Shown: piece by piece, positions 18,878 through 27,401 of the stretch
Position numbering within the stretch: the first letter of the stretch is position 1
How the letters are laid out: each line of letters opens with the position of its first letter
Origin: an uncultured Shewanella sp.
Lineage (GTDB): Bacteria; Pseudomonadota; Gammaproteobacteria; Enterobacterales; Shewanellaceae
Length of the DNA: 64,000 nt
Direction of reading: 5' to 3'
NCBI RefSeq assembly: GCF_947495455.1
Contig: NZ_CANLZC010000019.1
Location: forward strand, 1-64,000
Notes under the pieces: model-generated
The model's input: only the letters and a program-made list of their open reading frames with translations
Database searches by the model: none
Told to the model about the DNA's origin: nothing
Translations under genes and position numbers: made by a program

Positions 18878-19741
18878 TTAAAATACTACCGATAATATCT
18901 CTTCACCATTACCATTTGGTACAATTTCAATTACTTCATTAGCAACATCTTCATCAATAGACATTTGAGCTGATGTAGAAATATCATATAAATCAATAAA
19001 TCTTTTCCAATCTATAAACTGTAATTCGTCACCATTATTTAAATCATCTCTATAAAATTCTGAAGGATACTTAGAACTATAAAAAAATATTTCAAATGCA
19101 TCACCAGTATATATTTTTTCATTATCATCAAATGAAATTACATCATCTTCAACTAGTAACGACACCAAATCAGGAACATTCATTAAAACAGACGGTGTTA
19201 CTGAAGAGGATATGCTATAATTTATTTTTATTACATTGTTATTTTTTATATATTCAACTATTTCATTCTCTTTCTCTTCATTATTAGCTTGATATTTTAA
19301 TTGCAAAGAACACAAACTAGGATAATTACCTAAGTTTGGATTTAAAGTGTAGTATATTTCAAGTCGATTTAGTTGTTCTACCAAACCTTCTGTAGCCTCA
19401 CATAATATAGCATCATCGGGTAATATATTCTCTCTTACATCAATAATATTATTATCCAGAATAAAATCAGAATAATTGTTATCAACATGACTTTCTGGAA
19501 ATGCTCTTACAGTGATTTTTTTAATTCCCCAACTAGAATTAGAGGGGCCTATTACTTTTTGTTTAATATCTTTATACCAAAAAGCACCTTTATTAGATGT
19601 TGTTTCATAAACAGGTGCGAATAAAAAACTATCATTTTCTATTCTATTTTCAAAATCAATATCACTCATTGTAAAAGCATGCGTACTTACATTATAAATA
19701 GTACTTATCAATAACAATGTATATTTTATTTTATTTTTCAT
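18878..19741 (-). CDS. Exported protein of unknown function
   Basis: A 287-residue protein with a signal peptide (YTLLLISTIYNVSTHA) and a mature, acidic, beta-rich sequence. I recognise no family. It contains two cysteines (in DDAILCEA and YPSLCSLQ) and an IDWKRFIDLY segment that recalls the IDW-[RS] block of the two large paralogues in this operon, so a distant relationship is possible but not shown. It is the second gene of the unit, 81 bases after the first gene with a long hairpin between them, and is followed after one base by the cytochrome gene. Confidence 0.65.
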   Translation of the reverse strand: MKNKIKYTLLLISTIYNVSTHAFTMSDIDFENRIENDSFLFAPVYETTSNKGAFWYKDIKQKVIGPSNSSWGIKKITVRAFPESHVDNNYSDFILDNNIIDVRENILPDDAILCEATEGLVEQLNRLEIYYTLNPNLGNYPSLCSLQLKYQANNEEKENEIVEYIKNNNVIKINYSISSSVTPSVLMNVPDLVSLLVEDDVISFDDNEKIYTGDAFEIFFYSSKYPSEFYRDDLNNGDELQFIDWKRFIDLYDISTSAQMSIDEDVANEVIEIVPNGNGEEILSVVF

Positions 19742-19777
19742 CTTAACTCATATATTCAATTTATTTTTATTTAATAT

Positions 19778-19815
19778 TTATGTTTGAAACTTTATAAATA
19801 AAGTTTCAAACATAA
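19778..19815. terminator. Perfect 18-bp inverted repeat between the first two island genes
   Basis: Bases 19778-19795 and 19798-19815 are perfect complements with only two bases between them (core GTTTGAAACTTTAT). It lies just past the stop of the first operon gene. No U-tract follows on the minus strand, so it may be an attenuator, an RNase-processing site or a 3'-stabilising hairpin rather than a full terminator. Confidence 0.65.
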
Positions 19816-19822
19816 TTTCAAG

Positions 19823-21088
19823 TTATTCTTGACCAGCAATGTCTCTACATGCAGGATCGTCCATATCCCATTCTACAGCTAAACCAAAACCACCAGTAAC
19901 ACACTGAATATTCATATTTGTTGATGCGTTTGTTATGCTAGTTCCTGGATTCCAAGAAACATAACGTGTTTCATTACGTTTAAATATAAGCTTCTCATAA
20001 TTAGCACGCATGGTGTACATGGTTGTAGCTTCTCTATCTACATCACCAAGCTGTGATTGTCCGTAATCTCGCATTTCATTAAATAATTCGTCACGCATTT
20101 CTTTACGAACAGCTTCTACCGTTTGAATAAACTGCTCTTCAGAAGTAGGTTCATTTGCATATGTACCATCTTCTTGTAAATATTCAACCGTTATACCTGA
20201 TTCACCATTTTGATTATCAAGCAAACGTTTGAAAAATGTACCAACTTCCACTTCTAAACATGCATTATTATGAATAGCAAAAAATGTACTTGCCTGCTCA
20301 AATGTTCTTGACCAATCGATATTAATTCTAGCGACACGCACCTTTTTAACCGTTGTTAGATCCCATTCAACAACGGCTTGAACATTTGCATCCCAGTTAG
20401 AGCCTGTTTCCATCCATTCTTGAACGACAAAATCCCATTGAGGCATACTCGTAGCCTGAAAAGGAATATAAGTAGAAACAGAACTATTTCCTCGTGGTGT
20501 TGCAGCTCTAAATTTTGATAGAAAATCAGTATTAACCCATTCACCTTGATTATTTAGTGCCTTACAAATCGGAATATTAACAGTCCCATTTGGACCAGTC
20601 CATTCTTCAAACTCACACTCAGTATCGATTCGACTATCATTATTTATCACTAAATCTGTTAACATGAATTTAGTTGTGACCTTTGAAGCTTGAGCTGGAG
20701 ATACCCTTAACCCTTTTGCATGTGCTTCACTTTCAAGCCTTAATAAAGTTCCCCTATCACCAGAAGTATTAAATGCTCCTCCAAAATGAACAAGATCTTG
20801 CCCAGCAAAGAATCCGGTCCAAGGAGCACGAGCATATACGGAAAACCTAGGCTTAGGGGATTCAGTATCGGCTCCGGAAAGTGCTATCTGACCGACTTTA
20901 GGTACATACCATACTAGATTTGAATCAATAGAATCAGCATATAGTGTATATGCTTGTTGTGTATCAACAGAGAATAGACCTTGTATATCTTTTTCTGATG
21001 GATCCAATGGAGCCGATATGCTCATAGATGAAAAAAGTGAAGCGGCAACAGCCATTGTAATAGTTGATTTATTCATAAAAAATATCAT
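19823..21088 (-). CDS. Exported protein of unknown family, first gene of the cytochrome island
   Basis: A 421-residue protein with a clear signal peptide (TITMAVAASLFSSMSISA). It is paralogous to the 484-residue product of 16243-17697. Shared elements are LFSVDTQQAYTLYADSIDSN, LVWYVPKVG, AKGLRVSPAQ, C-x-FEEW-x-x-PNG-x-x-NIPICKAL, TGSNWDA, INIDWSRTFE and ITNAST-x-M-x-IQC. Four cysteine positions match, suggesting two conserved disulfides. I do not know the family or its function. The start at 21088 has AGGGA five bases upstream. It is divergent from a lipoprotein gene across a 336-base regulatory region that contains a lux-box-like palindrome. Confidence 0.7.
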   Translation of the reverse strand: MIFFMNKSTITMAVAASLFSSMSISAPLDPSEKDIQGLFSVDTQQAYTLYADSIDSNLVWYVPKVGQIALSGADTESPKPRFSVYARAPWTGFFAGQDLVHFGGAFNTSGDRGTLLRLESEAHAKGLRVSPAQASKVTTKFMLTDLVINNDSRIDTECEFEEWTGPNGTVNIPICKALNNQGEWVNTDFLSKFRAATPRGNSSVSTYIPFQATSMPQWDFVVQEWMETGSNWDANVQAVVEWDLTTVKKVRVARINIDWSRTFEQASTFFAIHNNACLEVEVGTFFKRLLDNQNGESGITVEYLQEDGTYANEPTSEEQFIQTVEAVRKEMRDELFNEMRDYGQSQLGDVDREATTMYTMRANYEKLIFKRNETRYVSWNPGTSITNASTNMNIQCVTGGFGLAVEWDMDDPACRDIAGQE

Positions 21089-21424
21089 TATTATCCCTAA
21101 TAAAATATATATTGTGTTATTTATCCTATAGTCTAAGAAGGCTCACATTCTAATTTTTTTAACATTTAAGCTGATGTTCCTCACTTAAAGTGCAATTCGA
21201 CATCCTCTACAAATATTAGATAGAATAAGCCTTAAAAAACAAGACAAGCAATTGTTATATATATCTAAATTTTTTATATAACTAAAGTTGTAGTGTTTAT
21301 TCTATTATTATATATGTAATATTTACAATACAAGCTGTCATATATTACAGTTGTGAAATCAAAAAGTGACAAATTAGTTAACATTTGTTAAATTTATTAT
21401 TATTTATAAAGTTATAGGTTGAAT
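21089..21424. promoter_or_regulatory. Divergent regulatory region of the cytochrome island
   Basis: A 336-base, very AT-rich region between the minus-strand exported-protein operon and the plus-strand lipoprotein gene; it must contain both promoters. Besides the CTGT-N8-ACAG palindrome, it has a perfect palindrome TTAACA-TT-TGTTAA at 21378-21391 close to the lipoprotein start. Confidence 0.6.
21333..21352. promoter_or_regulatory. Lux-box-like operator candidate
   Basis: CTGT (21335-21338) and ACAG (21347-21350) are separated by eight bases; seven of the eight half-site base pairs are complementary. CTGT-N8-ACAG is exactly the core geometry of the canonical LuxR-type lux box. A LuxR-type regulator gene lies 2.5 kb away in the same island. 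It sits about 75 bases before the lipoprotein start. Confidence 0.5.
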
Positions 21425-23104
21425 GTGAAAAAATTTACATGGAAAGCAGGAATAACCGCGCTAAGTCTACTTATGGTTGCATGTTCTGGCAGCGACGAGA
21501 ATCAAAATAATCAAAATAATAACGAAAATACCTCAGCTCATTATGAGTTAACGGTCAAACTAATAGGGTTAAATGATGAGAGTGTGAGCTTTGATTGGTT
21601 AGGAAAACCTTATTCGGCTAATGCTAATATAACATTAACAGATAGCAGCTCGAGTTACTCTCCTCCTGATAATATCATCTATCCAGATAATTATAATTGT
21701 AATTCACAAACCAACCAACTGACCAAACTTAGTTATGAATTATTGATTGAATGTGAGGGTGATATTGATAACGAGATGACTAGGATTGAGATCCAAGACC
21801 CCCTACCTTACAGAGTCAATATTAAGCTGCAAGAACAAATTTATAAAATCCAACATGACAGTATTCAAATAGAAAATGCAACATTAAGCTCCCCTCAAAT
21901 CATATCCGTTGAAGGCCCCTTACTGTGTGAACTCCAAGAAAATAAACAAATTGATAATACTTGGGATTTACATTGCGAAGAGTATTTAATTGCAGCTGAA
22001 ACAACAGGCTATAAAGCAGAATTAGAGCACTACCTGATCACCAACAGTAAAAAAATAGCACTTAATATCAGAAGTTCATCAGATGAAGTGGCGACAAGAG
22101 TTTATACTCATTTAGAAACGCAATGGTTTACAATAAATAATAATTTGTATTTCATTACACTTGAAAATGGGCAATTTAAGGCGGTAGAAAAATCGAGTAC
22201 CAATTTAACAAGCTTAGCAAAAAACAATGATACACTTTATGGATTGAATGACGATGGTTTATATCAATTAACCGATAACCTTGAATGGATAAAAATAAAA
22301 CCTATCACCAGAAAGCTCGCCTCATCTTTATATTTATCTGATCATACTCTCTCTTGGTTAACAGAAAACCATCAATCTTTAGTGCTTGATAGACTCGTCT
22401 CTCAAGTCATTAAATCACCAACGTATGCAAATGAAGAAGCAATTACCTCATCTGAACATGCTGCTATTGCTATCGATAATGGCACAGTCTGGTTAGCCAA
22501 AAATGCTCAGTCACAATGGATTTTAATTGCAGTCGAGGTGAATGGACACACTTTTGGCCAAGTTATTCAGACATTACCGGAAGAAACTCAATTTGCCATT
22601 TGGCAACAAGAAGATTTAAAAAACACATTGCTTATGATAGAAGATAATAAAATATTATCCTTTGTCATTGAAGAGCAAACAATGACTTGGCAGCCTATAA
22701 AAGAAACATCTGCTAATATTATTGCAGCTAACCAACAAATATTAGTCAGCGCTAAAAAGTTATCCAATGATCAAGCAAGCCTTATTAATTTACATTTAGG
22801 CAGTGAAAGCATTAGTCAAGATGAATTGACCAGTGAACTAAATTTAACTGCATCCCCTTTATTGGCACTTAATGAAAATGATAATGCATTTTCACAGATT
22901 AAGTTAACAGAGCCTTGGTTATTATTTTATGTCGATGGAGACGTCTGGATAACAGGTGGAACCATTGAAAATAGTCAAAAAGTGTTATCTAACTTCACAT
23001 GGGAGCAATTCAAAATGCTCAATATAATCACTGCTGGAAAGTCTATCTTATTACTTGAAGAATTTTATGATAAAAACCAAACTATACACATAATCAATAT
23101 ATAG
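21425..23104 (+). CDS. Predicted lipoprotein of unknown function
   Basis: A 559-residue protein. The N-terminus is a classical lipoprotein signal: KKFTWKAG, a hydrophobic stretch, then MVACSGS with the lipidation Cys. An Asn/Gln-rich tether follows (SDENQNNQNNNENT). The rest is beta-rich without a domain I recognise; repeated short strand-turn units such as ENGQFKAVEKS, NDTLYGLNDDGLYQL and DGDVWITGG suggest a propeller-like fold, which is a guess. I chose GTG at 21425 (AGG six bases upstream) over the TTG two codons earlier. It is divergent from the cytochrome operon and convergent with the luxR-type gene. Confidence 0.7.
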   Translation: MKKFTWKAGITALSLLMVACSGSDENQNNQNNNENTSAHYELTVKLIGLNDESVSFDWLGKPYSANANITLTDSSSSYSPPDNIIYPDNYNCNSQTNQLTKLSYELLIECEGDIDNEMTRIEIQDPLPYRVNIKLQEQIYKIQHDSIQIENATLSSPQIISVEGPLLCELQENKQIDNTWDLHCEEYLIAAETTGYKAELEHYLITNSKKIALNIRSSSDEVATRVYTHLETQWFTINNNLYFITLENGQFKAVEKSSTNLTSLAKNNDTLYGLNDDGLYQLTDNLEWIKIKPITRKLASSLYLSDHTLSWLTENHQSLVLDRLVSQVIKSPTYANEEAITSSEHAAIAIDNGTVWLAKNAQSQWILIAVEVNGHTFGQVIQTLPEETQFAIWQQEDLKNTLLMIEDNKILSFVIEEQTMTWQPIKETSANIIAANQQILVSAKKLSNDQASLINLHLGSESISQDELTSELNLTASPLLALNENDNAFSQIKLTEPWLLFYVDGDVWITGGTIENSQKVLSNFTWEQFKMLNIITAGKSILLLEEFYDKNQTIHIINI

Positions 23105-23128
23105 TCCAAACTTCTAATGAAACTGCTT

Positions 23129-23164
23129 ATTGTTTCACAATTATTAACATGATTGTGAAACAAT
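23129..23164. terminator. Bidirectional terminator between lipoprotein and luxR-type genes
   Basis: ATTGTTTCACAAT (23129-23141) and ATTGTGAAACAAT (23152-23164) form a perfect 13-bp stem with a 10-base loop, located between two convergent stops. Confidence 0.7.
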
Positions 23165-23183
23165 ATATAGGTGTTTTATCTTT

Positions 23184-23816
23184 TTAATTAGGGTTAATTA
23201 AATTTAACATTGTACATTTAGATATTGCTTGAATACGATTAACACTCTCAGTCTTATCAATACAACGCTGAATATGAAAGTTAATTGTTCTTTCGCTTAG
23301 CCCTATGATTTTTGCTACTTCCCACGATGTTTTCCCTTTAGCTATCCAGTTCATGCATTCCAACTCTCGTTTAGTAAGTAAATCTCCTTTTGATATTTTT
23401 ATTCGGTGGTAAGCATTAATAATATAAGGACACAATGTCATAAAATTAAATACATCACTTTTTTTTAACTCACCATTTAAATACTCAACAACAAATAATG
23501 GTGAGTGATAAGCTGGTGTACTAGAGTTTAAAACAAAACCTCTACATAGAGAGCTAGTTGACAATTTATAATGAAGAGGTAAAAAAGCGTGCTCACCTTC
23601 TAACTGAATACGAACTTCTTCAGTTTTAATCCAATCAGCCACCTCTTTGCTTATTTTACCTAACCATACCTCACTATTTTTTAATTTTATATTTCTTGGT
23701 ATAAGTAGTGCACACTGAACATGAGAAAATTCAGATTGTATTAAATTAATAAATTGACTTAATTGTTGAATACTTAATATTGACCGACATTTTGAAATTA
23801 AATCCAAATTAAACAT
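23184..23816 (-). CDS. LuxR-family transcriptional regulator (solo)
   Basis: A 210-residue protein. The C-terminal third is a LuxR/FixJ-type helix-turn-helix (from about residue 146): LTKRELECMNWIAKGKTSWE, then IIGLSERTINFHIQRCIDKT. The N-terminal 140 residues have the size of an autoinducer-binding domain, but I do not see the usual W-x-x-x-Y and D-P residues that contact acyl-homoserine lactones, so the ligand, if any, may differ. No luxI-like synthase is in the window. GGATG lies four bases before the ATG. It probably controls the adjacent exported-protein/cytochrome genes, given the lux-box-like site; this is inference. Confidence 0.78.
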   Translation of the reverse strand: MFNLDLISKCRSILSIQQLSQFINLIQSEFSHVQCALLIPRNIKLKNSEVWLGKISKEVADWIKTEEVRIQLEGEHAFLPLHYKLSTSSLCRGFVLNSSTPAYHSPLFVVEYLNGELKKSDVFNFMTLCPYIINAYHRIKISKGDLLTKRELECMNWIAKGKTSWEVAKIIGLSERTINFHIQRCIDKTESVNRIQAISKCTMLNLINPN

Positions 23817-24241
23817 TTATCATCCTTGTTATTATATTAATTACAACACAGATATTCCATTGATAGAATCTTTACTTACAACAAAAAGAAGTTTAAAAGC
23901 AACCGCATAGAAACATAAGGATACCATTTGAATTATTAGATTCAAATATGCATAATTTATTTTACTTTATAAAAATAGAGTTAAATTAGCGAAGCCAAAT
24001 ATTAATGAATTTAAGTTTCTATACTATCTATTTTTTAAATCTACTTCCCATCTAATTAGTTTCCTAAAACCCAATTTTTATCCAATAAGGAAATGTAACA
24101 TAACAAAAAACAATCATAAATGTAACAATATAAAAGAGATAAAAATAACAAAATATGATCAAATGTTAATTTTTACTAGTAAAATTGTATTATTAACAAG
24201 ATAAGCCTAATCTCTTTGTATTAGACTTATCCCTACAATCA
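23817..24241. other. AT-rich intergenic region between the luxR-type gene and cusA
   Basis: About 425 bases with no supportable gene. It must contain the promoter of the luxR-type gene at its left side and the cusA terminator at its right side. No other structure was recognised. Confidence 0.6.
24200..24231 (-). terminator. Probable terminator after cusA
   Basis: GATAAGCCTAAT (24200-24211) pairs with ATTAGACTTATC (24220-24231), with one mismatch in 12 and an 8-base loop. It lies 10 bases past the cusA stop and is followed on the minus strand by a moderately T-rich stretch. Confidence 0.6.
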
Positions 24242-27200
24242 TTATTCTTTAATGGCTTTTTTAACTTCTTTTTTAATAACAGACCAACGCCATAAATAAA
24301 ACACTACGGGTAATACCAGTAAGGTTAATATCACGGCGCTAAGCATGCCACCCACCATAGGGGCTGCAATGCGACTCATGACTTCAGAGCCCGTCCCTGT
24401 GCCATATAAAATAGGCAATAATCCGATAATAATGGCAGCGGCTGTCATCATTACAGGTCGCACCCGTTGACCCGCACCATGTAATACCGCATTAAGAAGA
24501 TCCGCTTTAGTGATAGGCAACTGTTTTTGACTGTGTTCCTCCTTCATCGCTTGAAATGCCTGATTTAAATACACTAGCATGATGACACCAATTTCAACGG
24601 CCACCCCCGCAAGGGCAATAAAGCCGACCCCCACAGCCACCGAGAAATTAAAGCCTTCAAGGTACATCAGCCAAATACTGCCCACCATGGCCAATGGCAA
24701 AGTGCCCATTATGATAGCCACTTCAATAAAGTTTCTAAAATTTAAAAATAACAGCACCACAATAATGGCAAGGGTGAGTGGCACGACATAGCTCAGCTTT
24801 TCCTTTGCTCTTTGCATGTATTCATACTGCCCAGCCCAAGTAATAGAATAGCCCACTGGTAAATTAAGCTTTTCTTGTAGTACTTGTTGAGCATTTTCAA
24901 CATAAGTGCCCACATCCACGCCATCGATATCGATAAAGGCCCAACCATTTAAACGGGCATTTTCAGATTTTATACCCGGAGGGCCATCTTCAATAAACAC
25001 ATTAGCCACATCCCCTAATGAAATACGTTGGCCATTAGGGGTCACTATGGGTAATAGTGACAACTGCTCAGGAGAGTCTCGATAATCTTGTGGATAACGC
25101 AAACTCACAGGATACCGCTCTAAACCTTCAACGGTTTGAGTGACATTCATGCCACCAATCGCAGTCGCCACCACTTGCTGAATATCGGCAATGTTTAATC
25201 CATAACGCGCGGCCTTGCCCCGTTGAATATCCACTTTGACATAACGCCCTCCCGCCACACGCTCCGCATAAACCGATGCGGTGCCGGGCACATCCTTCAA
25301 AATCGCTTCTATTTGTTGACCAATATTTTGAATAACATCCAGCTTTGGCCCCGCTATTTTAATACCAACAGGGGTTTTGATACCCGTCGCTAACATATCA
25401 ATACGGGTTTTAATGGGCATCACCCAAGCATTGGTGACGCCTGGATACTTCACTAGCGCATCCAGTTCCTTTTTGAGCTTCTCTGTGGTCATGCCTTTAC
25501 GCCACTGATCATGGGGTTTAAGCTGAATAAAGGTTTCAATCATAGTGAGCGGCGCAGGATCGGTGGCCGTTTCTGCACGCCCCACCTTACCAAATACCGT
25601 TTTCACTTCGGGCACGGTTTTAATCAATTTATCCGTTTGCTGTAATAGCTCTCTCGCCTCCCCGATAGAAATGCCGGGATAGGTCGTTGGCATATACATC
25701 AAGTCCCCTTCATCCAGTGGTGGAATAAACTCACTGCCAATTTTATGCAATGGGTAAACCCCAATGCCAATGAGAATTAATGCAGCAAGCAAAGTAAATT
25801 TCGGAAATCTGAGTACCGTTTTCAACGATGGCATATACAGTGAAGTAAGCAGTCGATTGACGGGGTTTTTATGTTCAGGTAACACTTTCCCTCGAATAAA
25901 ATACCCCATAAGGACAGGTACCAGAGTAATCGCCAATGCAGCAGAAGCGGCCATCACATAGGTTTTAGTAAAGGCTAATGGTGCAAACATGCGCCCTTCT
26001 TGTGCCTCTAAAGTGAATACAGGAATAAAACTCACTGTAATAATAAGTAAGCTGAAAAATAACGCCGGCCCCACTTCGGTGGCAGAATCAATGACTACTT
26101 GCCAACGATTTTCTTTGGTCAATGGCGTATGTTCCATGTGTTTATGCATGTTCTCTATCATCACAATCGCTCCATCTATCATGGCACCAATGGCAATAGC
26201 GATCCCCCCCAAAGACATAATATTGGCATTGAGCCCCTGAAAATACATCACCACAAAGGCCATTAAAATGCCCACGGGCAAACTCACTATGGCCACCAGT
26301 GATGAACGAATATGAAACAAAAACACCATACACACTAATGCGACAACCGCAAATTCTTCTAATAATTTATGGCTTAAATTCCCCACGGCTCGCTCAATCA
26401 ATGCTGAACGGTCATAAACAGACACAATTTCAACACCTTCAGGCAAACTTTTCTTAAGCTTGTTCAGTTTTTCCTTAACACCGTTAATGACTTGCTGAGC
26501 ATTTTCGCCAAAACGCATCACCACAATGCCCCCCACGGCTTCCCCTTCTCCATTAAGCTCTGCGATACCACGGCGCATTTGCGGGCCAGTACCAATTTCC
26601 GCCACATCTTTTAATAGCAAAGGTGTGCCATTTTCATTGGTCCCCAGCGGAATATTCTCTAGATCTTGAATACTCTTGATATACCCCGTGGCCTGCACGA
26701 TATATTCCGCTTCAGCCATCTCAACCACAGAAGCACCAATTTCTTGATTACCTTCTTGTATCGCAGTTTGAATGAGTGACAATGGAATACCAAAAGCCCG
26801 CAATTTGTCGGGATCCACTTTCACTTGGTATTGCTTTACCATGCCTCCCAAAGCCGCCACTTCTGACACGCCAGGTACAGTTTGTAATTCAAACTTTAAG
26901 AACCAGTCTTGCAAACTGCGCAGTTGGCTTAAATCTAACTTCCCTGATTTATCAATTAACGCATACAAATACACCCAACCCACTCCGGTAGCATCGGGGC
27001 CCAGTTCTGACTTTGCATTAGCCGGTAAACTAGCTGTCACTTGACTTAAATATTCCAGCACACGGGAACGAGCCCAATATAAATCCGTTTTTTCGTTAAA
27101 AATGACATAAACATAGGATGCGCCAAAAAAAGAGTATCCCCGTACAGTGACCGCGCCAGGCACAGATAACATGGCACTTGTGAGCGGATAAGTCACCTGA

Positions 27201-27394
27201 TCTTCAACCACTTGTGGCGCTTGGCCGGGATAGTCTGTTTTAATGATAACTTGCACATCAGATAGATCAGGAATGGCATCAACAGGCGTATTTTTTACCG
27301 CATATAAGCCAATTCCCACGAGAATAAAAGTGGCTAATAATATAAAAAATCGGTTATGTACCGACCAACGAATAATAGAAGTCAGCATACTCAT
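24242..27394 (-). CDS. cusA: Copper/silver RND efflux pump CusA
   Basis: A 1050-residue heavy-metal RND transporter (HME family) that exports Cu(I)/Ag(I) from the periplasm and cytoplasm using the proton gradient, through CusB and CusC. Landmarks include the N-terminal helix followed by NTPVDAIPDLSDVQV, the periplasmic DYPGQAPQVVEDQVTYPL block, the GAMIDGAIVMIENMHKH helix (charged proton-relay residues), EFIPPLDEGDLMYMP and WVMPIKTRIDMLATGIKTP (copper-binding Met region), then the second hydrophobic cluster. It is the last gene of cusC-cusB-cusA, seven bases after cusB, and is full length. Confidence 0.95.
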   Translation of the reverse strand: MSMLTSIIRWSVHNRFFILLATFILVGIGLYAVKNTPVDAIPDLSDVQVIIKTDYPGQAPQVVEDQVTYPLTSAMLSVPGAVTVRGYSFFGASYVYVIFNEKTDLYWARSRVLEYLSQVTASLPANAKSELGPDATGVGWVYLYALIDKSGKLDLSQLRSLQDWFLKFELQTVPGVSEVAALGGMVKQYQVKVDPDKLRAFGIPLSLIQTAIQEGNQEIGASVVEMAEAEYIVQATGYIKSIQDLENIPLGTNENGTPLLLKDVAEIGTGPQMRRGIAELNGEGEAVGGIVVMRFGENAQQVINGVKEKLNKLKKSLPEGVEIVSVYDRSALIERAVGNLSHKLLEEFAVVALVCMVFLFHIRSSLVAIVSLPVGILMAFVVMYFQGLNANIMSLGGIAIAIGAMIDGAIVMIENMHKHMEHTPLTKENRWQVVIDSATEVGPALFFSLLIITVSFIPVFTLEAQEGRMFAPLAFTKTYVMAASAALAITLVPVLMGYFIRGKVLPEHKNPVNRLLTSLYMPSLKTVLRFPKFTLLAALILIGIGVYPLHKIGSEFIPPLDEGDLMYMPTTYPGISIGEARELLQQTDKLIKTVPEVKTVFGKVGRAETATDPAPLTMIETFIQLKPHDQWRKGMTTEKLKKELDALVKYPGVTNAWVMPIKTRIDMLATGIKTPVGIKIAGPKLDVIQNIGQQIEAILKDVPGTASVYAERVAGGRYVKVDIQRGKAARYGLNIADIQQVVATAIGGMNVTQTVEGLERYPVSLRYPQDYRDSPEQLSLLPIVTPNGQRISLGDVANVFIEDGPPGIKSENARLNGWAFIDIDGVDVGTYVENAQQVLQEKLNLPVGYSITWAGQYEYMQRAKEKLSYVVPLTLAIIVVLLFLNFRNFIEVAIIMGTLPLAMVGSIWLMYLEGFNFSVAVGVGFIALAGVAVEIGVIMLVYLNQAFQAMKEEHSQKQLPITKADLLNAVLHGAGQRVRPVMMTAAAIIIGLLPILYGTGTGSEVMSRIAAPMVGGMLSAVILTLLVLPVVFYLWRWSVIKKEVKKAIKE

Positions 27395-27401
27395 CTTCCT
27401 C

